Positions 1-3,481 of a DNA stretch of 8,530 bases are shown in pieces. The stretch comes from Pseudomonadota bacterium. GTDB lineage: Bacteria; Pseudomonadota; Alphaproteobacteria; Rhizobiales; Hyphomicrobiaceae. A program made the translations under genes and the position numbers. The notes under the pieces are model-generated. The model saw only the letters and a list, made by a program, of their open reading frames with translations, had not been told where the DNA came from and did not search any database. Each line of letters begins with the position of its first letter. The stretch's first letter is position 1. The DNA lies in NCBI GenBank assembly GCA_003242645.1, contig QGVC01000145.1:1-8530 (forward strand). Reading direction: 5' to 3'.

Positions 1-4
1 CTTC

Positions 5-154
5 ATGCGCCTAGCGACCGAGATGCTGGCCATCTGGGTCGCCGGCTTTGGCGTGATGGGGGCAACGATTAGCTACTACTTCGGCAACGCGGACATTGGC
101 CATCTGTGCGTGGGGATGACCCTGATTGGGGCGATGATTCTATGCATGCTGTAG
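5..154 (+). CDS. Small two-helix membrane protein, possibly partial at 5' end
   Basis: This short frame, 49 residues from the ATG at base 5, ends at TAG 152-154. It has two hydrophobic stretches, roughly residues 7-26 (around LAIWVAGFGVMGATISYYF) and 32-49 (around CVGMTLIGAMILCML). A short polar turn containing Asn-Ala-Asp separates them. A two-helix protein of this size would suit a holin, antiholin or other small phage membrane protein, but no family is recognisable. The frame is open to the left edge, so the real start may lie outside the window and no ribosome site can be judged. It is read in the same direction as the following enzyme genes and ends about 70 bases before the preferred start of the phosphoesterase. 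The coding call rests on the hydrophobic pattern and on the fit to the neighbouring gene; the function is unknown. Confidence 0.5.
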   Translation: MRLATEMLAIWVAGFGVMGATISYYFGNADIGHLCVGMTLIGAMILCML

Positions 155-158
155 ATGC

Positions 159-168
159 GTTTAAACGA
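159..168 (+). promoter_or_regulatory. GTTTAAACGA element, copy 1
   Basis: First copy of a 10-mer found four times in the window. It lies within the 10-base palindrome CGTTTAAACG at 158-167, four bases after the stop codon of the small membrane protein and upstream of the preferred phosphoesterase start at 223. An AT-only core in a GC-rich phage, placed in a short gene gap, suggests a protein-binding DNA site. The function is inferred only. Confidence 0.45.
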
Positions 169-222
169 CCTGGAACTCGGGTATATTCGGGGGCACGACG
201 GGCACCGGCACGGAGGTCAAGA

Positions 223-1185
223 GTGTCAAGGAAGCCCAAGCTCTCGGACGAAGACTTTGCCGCACTGTATCAAGCCAAGGGACCGGGCGCGGTCAGCGAC
301 GTGCTCGGCTGTAGCATCCGCCACGTTCACACGCTGCGGCAGGAGGTCGAGAACCGCCTCGGCATCCGGTTGATGGCCCCGAACACGTCAATCAAGGAAG
401 ATCCGTTACCGCCGAGCGAGGCGCGGATCGAGATTGACGACTTCACCGATGGCGTCGTGCTGGTCGGGAGCGACGCTCACTACTGGCCGGGCTACAAGTC
501 CACGGCCCATCGCGCGTTCGTCAAGTTCGCGAAAGATCTCAAGCCCGACATCATTGTTCTGAATGGAGATGTCCTCGATGCCCCTTCGATATCTCGACAC
601 CCGCCTATCGGCTGGGAAGATGCTCCAACACTCGATCGAGAGATCGAGCTGGTCCAAGAGCGACTTGGAGAAATTGCAGCAAACGCTGGCCGTGCTCAGC
701 TTATTTGGCCGCTGGGAAATCACGACGCTCGCTTCAACACTCGACTCGCAATGGCAGCACCCGAGTATCGAAACGTGGAGGGGACTCGCCTCGTTCATCA
801 TTTCCCTGAATGGCGACCATGTTGGTCGGTCGCTATTGGAGGCGTTAACGGAGCTATTATCAAGCATCGGTTCAAAGGAGGAATACACGCGACTCACAAT
901 AACACTCTCTGGGGAGGACGGTCCATTGTTACAGGCCACCTTCACAGTCTCAAAGTTACTCCTTTTACCGACTACAACGGAACGCGGTTCGGAGTAGACT
1001 GCGGCACATTGGCATATCCCGGAGGACCGCAGTTCCGTTATACAGAGGACAACCCGCTGAACTGGCGCTCCGGTTTCGTTGTGCTGACGTGGAGAAAGGG
1101 GCGGCTGTTGTGGCCGGAGATTGTCGCGGTGGCCGATGAGAAAGCAGGCGAAGTTGAGTGGCGGGGAAGCCTGATAACTGTTTAA
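223..1185 (+). CDS. HTH-domain metallophosphoesterase (calcineurin-like)
   Basis: Probable metal-dependent phosphoesterase or nuclease of the calcineurin-like family, 320 residues from GTG 223. The N-terminus (about residues 11-45) looks like a helix-turn-helix DNA-binding segment. The catalytic motifs are complete: D-A-H (Asp84, His86), G-D-V-L-D (Asp116), G-N-H-D (Asn166, His167, Asp168), a K-H pair (His215) and G-H-L-H (His239, His241). In this family these residues hold two divalent metals and hydrolyse phosphodiesters or phosphomonoesters; the DNA-binding domain suggests a nucleic-acid substrate, which is inference. GTG 223 is chosen because GGAGG at 212-216 sits six bases upstream. The frame stays open to GTG 106 and ATG 142, but those starts overlap the preceding gene and have poorer ribosome sites. 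The catalytic core (562-1044) uses clearly different codons from the gene's ends. The stop codon overlaps a copy of the GTTTAAACGA element. Confidence 0.85.
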   Translation: MSRKPKLSDEDFAALYQAKGPGAVSDVLGCSIRHVHTLRQEVENRLGIRLMAPNTSIKEDPLPPSEARIEIDDFTDGVVLVGSDAHYWPGYKSTAHRAFVKFAKDLKPDIIVLNGDVLDAPSISRHPPIGWEDAPTLDREIELVQERLGEIAANAGRAQLIWPLGNHDARFNTRLAMAAPEYRNVEGTRLVHHFPEWRPCWSVAIGGVNGAIIKHRFKGGIHATHNNTLWGGRSIVTGHLHSLKVTPFTDYNGTRFGVDCGTLAYPGGPQFRYTEDNPLNWRSGFVVLTWRKGRLLWPEIVAVADEKAGEVEWRGSLITV

Positions 1186-1189
1186 ACGA
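1180..1189 (+). promoter_or_regulatory. GTTTAAACGA element, copy 2
   Basis: Second copy. It contains the 8-base palindrome GTTTAAAC but is preceded by T, so the 10-base palindrome is not complete. It supplies the last codons of the phosphoesterase gene (GTT TAA), and its final GA forms part of the GAGG ribosome site (1188-1191) of the next gene. A protein bound to the DNA here would sit exactly on the gene junction. The role is inferred. Confidence 0.45.
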
Positions 1190-1198
1190 GGACGGAAA

Positions 1199-1546
1199 AT
1201 GTTAGTCGAGGGTTTGCTTACCGCGCTCGGATTAAAGGCGAAGCCCGAGCCCAAGCCAGACATAGGGCGCTTCTACTTGCGCATTCGGCGGGCGCAGCAC
1301 AAAGCGGTGGAGCTCACAGAGAAGCACGCGCCGCTCATCTTCGACATTGGGCTCAACTCCGACGGCGTCTGGGTTCAGGTGTCTTGCCCGCTTAACGGCG
1401 GGTCCGAGTTCTACTCGGTGCGGCGGACGGTCTATTACACCGAGATCGAGAAGAACCCCGAAACGTGCCCGATCATCGAGATGCTGGGGACCGTCGCTGA
1501 CGATCTGTCCCGCCTGCTAGGTAACCGGCTGCTCCCGAAGAAATAA
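1199..1546 (+). CDS. Hypothetical protein, 115 residues
   Basis: I do not recognise this protein. It starts at ATG 1199, seven bases after GAGG 1188-1191, and ends at TAA 1544-1546. It opens with a short leucine-rich stretch, then a Lys-Pro/Glu-Pro linker (about residues 13-20). A mixed alpha/beta-looking body follows, containing a basic segment (YLRIRRAQHK) and a central D-G-V-W-V-Q-V strand. No transmembrane helix, signal peptide or catalytic motif is visible. It lies between the phosphoesterase and the deoxyribosyltransferase-like gene with gaps of 13 and 10 bases, so it is almost certainly cotranscribed with them. The strong ribosome site, the tight packing and GC-rich third positions support a real gene. 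Its role is unknown; a small accessory phage protein is the most that can be said. Confidence 0.75.
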   Translation: MLVEGLLTALGLKAKPEPKPDIGRFYLRIRRAQHKAVELTEKHAPLIFDIGLNSDGVWVQVSCPLNGGSEFYSVRRTVYYTEIEKNPETCPIIEMLGTVADDLSRLLGNRLLPKK

Positions 1547-1556
1547 GGAGATCCCC

Positions 1557-2006
1557 GTGACCAAGTTCGTCTATCTGGCCGGCCCCGTGACCGGCCTGAC
1601 GTTCCACGAGGCGGTCGCTTGGCGGAACGAGGCCACGGTGGCGCTCGCCAACATGACGAACGGCCACGTTCAGGCGCTCGATCCACTGCGTGGGCTGACC
1701 CCCTCCGATTTTCAGTGTCACGCGCAAGGTTGGTTCGACTCGGGGCACTGCACGGCGGCGTCCTTCATGATCCGCGACCTATACGACATTGATCGGAGCT
1801 GCTGCCTGCTCGCCAATCTTGTGGGCATGAAAAGCCCGTCAATCGGGACGATGATCGAGCTCGGCTATGCGTTCGCGAAGAACGTGCCGATCTTCCTCGT
1901 GGCGGAGAAGGACATTCACCCGTGGGTTACAAGAATGAGTGCGGAGCGCTTCTCGGGACTAACGCCCGCTCTACAGGCAATCGCACATCTCTTTAGGGCA
2001 CCCTGA
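1557..2006 (+). CDS. Nucleoside 2-deoxyribosyltransferase-like protein
   Basis: Probable member of the nucleoside 2-deoxyribosyltransferase / deoxynucleotide N-hydrolase superfamily, 149 residues, which cuts or exchanges the base-sugar bond of deoxynucleosides or their monophosphates. Family landmarks in order: an N-terminal strand and loop Y-L-A-G-P-V-T-G (6-13), A-W-R (21-23), R-D-L-Y-D-I-D (73-79), L-A-N-L (85-88) and S-I-G-T-M-I-E-L-G-Y-A (95-105), with Glu101 in the position of the catalytic glutamate. The usual Ser-Asp before the A-N-L strand reads Ser-Cys-Cys (81-83), so substrate contacts may differ. The start is GTG 1557, six bases after AAGGAG 1545-1550. It is flanked by a hypothetical gene and a membrane-protein gene and shares the unit with a dATP/dGTP-diphosphohydrolase-type protein, which suggests control of the deoxynucleotide pool. 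Phage DUF4406-like relatives mostly lack assigned substrates, so the exact reaction is open. Confidence 0.75.
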   Translation: MTKFVYLAGPVTGLTFHEAVAWRNEATVALANMTNGHVQALDPLRGLTPSDFQCHAQGWFDSGHCTAASFMIRDLYDIDRSCCLLANLVGMKSPSIGTMIELGYAFAKNVPIFLVAEKDIHPWVTRMSAERFSGLTPALQAIAHLFRAP

Positions 2007-2007
2007 C

Positions 2008-2319
2008 ATGCGAGAGATTTGGGACTGGCTGTGGGCCGATACCGCGCGGACGTTTCTCGTCGCCTGGATTTTGTTCTGGGGCGCGGTGTTCGCGTATCTT
2101 GCCTATTCGAGCCAACGGCCGGACCCGACGCCGCCTCTGCCCATGAAAAAGCCCGCGATTGAGGCTCCGCAGCCGAAGCCGAAGCCGAAGCCGAAGGCGG
2201 TGTCGAAAAAGGTTGCGGCCCCGAAGCAGGTGGAGCCGGCTCCGAAGCCCGAGCCCGAGCCGCCGCGGGAGCCGTGGAAAGAGGATTGGGCTAGAAGGGC
2301 TTTCGGAGGCTATGAGTGA
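2008..2319 (+). CDS. One-helix membrane protein with Pro/Lys/Glu-rich tail
   Basis: This 103-residue protein has a tryptophan-rich N-terminus, one clear transmembrane helix (about residues 15-34, LVAWILFWGAVFAYLAY) and then a 55-residue tail dominated by Pro, Lys and Glu with P-K-P-K-P-K and E-P-E-P-E runs. It ends in a short Trp/Arg segment (W-K-E-D-W-A-R-R). The layout of an N-terminal anchor plus a stiff proline-rich arm recalls the TonB energy-transducing protein, or a spanin-like protein reaching across the periplasm. There is no TonB C-terminal domain, no lipobox and no coiled coil, so neither name is justified. ATG 2008 follows the previous stop TGA 2004-2006 after a single base, so translation is probably coupled. 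The tail includes a hexanucleotide repeat. Envelope location is likely; function is unknown. Confidence 0.75.
   Translation: MREIWDWLWADTARTFLVAWILFWGAVFAYLAYSSQRPDPTPPLPMKKPAIEAPQPKPKPKPKAVSKKVAAPKQVEPAPKPEPEPPREPWKEDWARRAFGGYE
2173..2196 (+). repeat. CCGAAG hexanucleotide repeat, four copies
   Basis: Four perfect tandem copies of CCGAAG encode the Pro-Lys-Pro-Lys core of the membrane protein's tail. Repeats of this kind change length by slippage in steps of two residues, so the arm length may vary between relatives; that is inference. Confidence 0.85.
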
Positions 2320-2352
2320 GTTCCGGCGTATCTGACAAGATGTGAGGGAAAG

Positions 2353-2997
2353 ATGGGAACTTTTGAAGAGAGAACTTGCAGAAACTGCGACGCCGCGGCC
2401 AATTACCCGCGCGGTGTGGACGGGACTTGCCCGAATTGCGGCTGCACGGTTTGGGCCGAGAAGTCGAAGGATGCGGCGGAAGCGGAGCGGAAAGTGCCGC
2501 GTTTCGAGCCGGAAGGCACCGAGTACGTGGAGCTGGGCAAGATGACCTCGGCCAATCGAGCCTCGTTGTCGGGTGCAGTTCGGGAGTTCGAGACCGGGGC
2601 GACGCGGGACTCGAATGAAGGCAAGATCGACTACCGCGCCATTCTGAGCCCGCAAGCGCTTGAGATGTTCGGCCGCTACATGGTCAAACACACGATCGCG
2701 TCGGATGGCTCGAAGCGGGAACAGGACAACTGGAAGCGCGGAATGCCGCTCGAATGCTACATCGAGAGCTTTTTCCGCCATACTCAGGAGCTCCACCGCG
2801 CGATTGAAGCCGGGAACCGCGAAGAGATCACGGAAGCGCTCGGCGGCTGTTTCTTCAACCTGCAAGGGATGATGGACTGGCTCGCCGATGGCCACATGCT
2901 ACGGACGGGCAGCGAATCACCTCACTACAGTGGTTGGGCGCAGCTCTCCAAGTGGCGGCGGAAGTTTCTGCCCAAGGAGCCGGAAGACCAAGGATGA
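2353..2997 (+). CDS. Zinc-ribbon protein with dATP/dGTP diphosphohydrolase-type (DUF5664-like) domain
   Basis: This 214-residue protein starts with a four-cysteine zinc ribbon (Cys9, Cys12, Cys26, Cys29). A charged linker follows, then a domain (about residues 79-177) that resembles the phage DUF5664 or dATP/dGTP diphosphohydrolase N-terminal family. The recognisable signatures are G-A-T-R-D-S-N-E-G-K-I-D-Y (82-94), L-S-P-Q-A-L (98-103), N-W-K-R-G-M-P-L (126-133), S-F-F-R-H (139-143) and an N-L-Q-G-M helix end. Relatives are linked to alpha-helical MazG-type pyrophosphohydrolases that turn dNTPs into dNMPs. The usual E-D-H-L near the last helix reads E-E-I-T-E (157-161), so activity is not assured. 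GAGGG 2344-2348 lies four bases before ATG 2353. It shares the unit with a deoxyribosyltransferase-like gene, which fits nucleotide-pool control. The ribbon could bind nucleic acid or simply stabilise the fold. Confidence 0.75.
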   Translation: MGTFEERTCRNCDAAANYPRGVDGTCPNCGCTVWAEKSKDAAEAERKVPRFEPEGTEYVELGKMTSANRASLSGAVREFETGATRDSNEGKIDYRAILSPQALEMFGRYMVKHTIASDGSKREQDNWKRGMPLECYIESFFRHTQELHRAIEAGNREEITEALGGCFFNLQGMMDWLADGHMLRTGSESPHYSGWAQLSKWRRKFLPKEPEDQG

Positions 2998-3021
2998 GAC
3001 ACTGAGATCTAGGAGGATATG

Positions 3022-3315
3022 ATGTTCTTGCAGGTAACGAAAGTTTTTACGACTACTACTTCTACTAGTAGGCACAAGGTACTTATCCCGCTCCACGCGA
3101 TCATCTCGATCTCGCCTCTGTCCCCTGACGGGGCCGCCCAGATCGTCTTGAGGAACGAGGACTGGCTCACGTGCAAGGAGTCGTTCACTCAGATCATCGA
3201 GACTCTGAGCGCGATGGGGCTCGTGATTGATCCCACGAAGCCGGTGCCGACCCCGCAAATTACGTGCTTTCCCCCGCCTCCGGAGAACGCTTCTTCGAGC
3301 GACGAAACCGCTTAA
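3022..3315 (+). CDS. Small FlbD-like protein with Thr/Ser insertion
   Basis: This 97-residue protein has a pattern resembling FlbD and related small phage proteins: an N-terminal M-F-L-Q-V-T strand, a turn, a K-V-L-I-P-L-H-A-I-I-S-I-S stretch, an I-V-L-R-N strand and a V/C-K-E-S-F-T-Q-I-I-E-T-L helix. In FlbD-like proteins this forms a compact beta-sheet capped by a helix; the function of the phage members is unknown. The first turn, normally two or three residues, here carries a T-T-T-T-S-T-S run encoded by ACT/TCT/AGT codons unlike the surrounding GC-rich usage. The C-terminus is a Pro-rich tail. Two ATG codons stand in tandem at 3019 and 3022. AGGAGG 3011-3016 is five bases from the second and only two from the first, so 3022 is preferred. 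The last 56 bases overlap the holin-like gene on the other strand. Confidence 0.65.
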   Translation: MFLQVTKVFTTTTSTSRHKVLIPLHAIISISPLSPDGAAQIVLRNEDWLTCKESFTQIIETLSAMGLVIDPTKPVPTPQITCFPPPPENASSSDETA

Positions 3316-3481
3316 CGATCTTTTGGACGGTCTCCGTCTCGTAGATGCGGATGGCCGTCCACACAATTGTTAGCAACGTAGCAACGGCCGGGAGAGCGCC
3401 GACTGCCCACCCCGCCAGCGTCAAAATCGAAAGGCCGTCGACGGCGGCCTTTATCATCGCCCCATCATCACTAGAAAACAT
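3260..3481 (-). CDS. Holin-like membrane protein
   Basis: Probable phage holin of 73 residues. It has a short polar N-terminus, two adjacent hydrophobic segments (about 17-30 and 31-46) split by a proline (L-P-A-V-A), the stretch I-V-W-T-A-I-R-I-Y-E-T-E-T-V-Q, and a strongly basic C-terminal tail (K-R-F-R-R-S-K-K-R). Small size, a hydrophobic core and a charged C-terminus are typical of holins, and W-T-x-I-R-I-Y-E-T-x-T-V-Q recalls small phage proteins annotated as holins. Holins accumulate in the cytoplasmic membrane and open it to time lysis. The gene follows the largest virion gene, as holin 17.5 lies near the end of the T7 late genes. ATG 3481 is six bases from GGGAG 3492-3488; the adjacent ATG 3484 is also possible, and an upstream start at 3553 would add 24 unlikely residues within the neighbouring gene. 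No endolysin is visible in the window. Confidence 0.7.
   Translation of the reverse strand: MFSSDDGAMIKAAVDGLSILTLAGWAVGALPAVATLLTIVWTAIRIYETETVQKIVKRFRRSKKRSPEAGEST

Noticed and set aside
155..373. 72-codon plus-strand frame starting at the ATG directly after TAG 152-154
   Set aside because: No Shine-Dalgarno site is visible, more than half overlaps the phosphoesterase gene in another frame, and the composition is low-complexity. A very short leader peptide cannot be excluded.
563..997. Second plus-strand frame of 144 codons inside the phosphoesterase gene
   Set aside because: No ribosome site and no recognisable motifs, and it is wholly inside a well-supported gene.
406..1263. Open reading frame of 285 codons antisense to the phosphoesterase gene
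   Set aside because: The plus strand carries a complete set of catalytic motifs. The antisense protein has no recognisable domain, and its openness follows from the unusual codon composition of this stretch.
1557..2997. Evidence for a 2-aminoadenine (Z) genome
   Set aside because: A dATP/dGTP-type hydrolase domain alone does not show this, and no PurZ-like or DatZ-like gene or modified-base polymerase is present in the window.
3122..3133. CCCC-TGAC-GGGG hairpin downstream of the minus-strand unit
   Set aside because: The stem is four base pairs with no T-tract, and it is inside the FlbD-like gene.
3326..3338. GACGG-TCT-CCGTC hairpin just past the plus-strand unit, considered as a terminator
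   Set aside because: The stem is only five base pairs and no T-run follows on either strand. It also lies inside the holin coding sequence.
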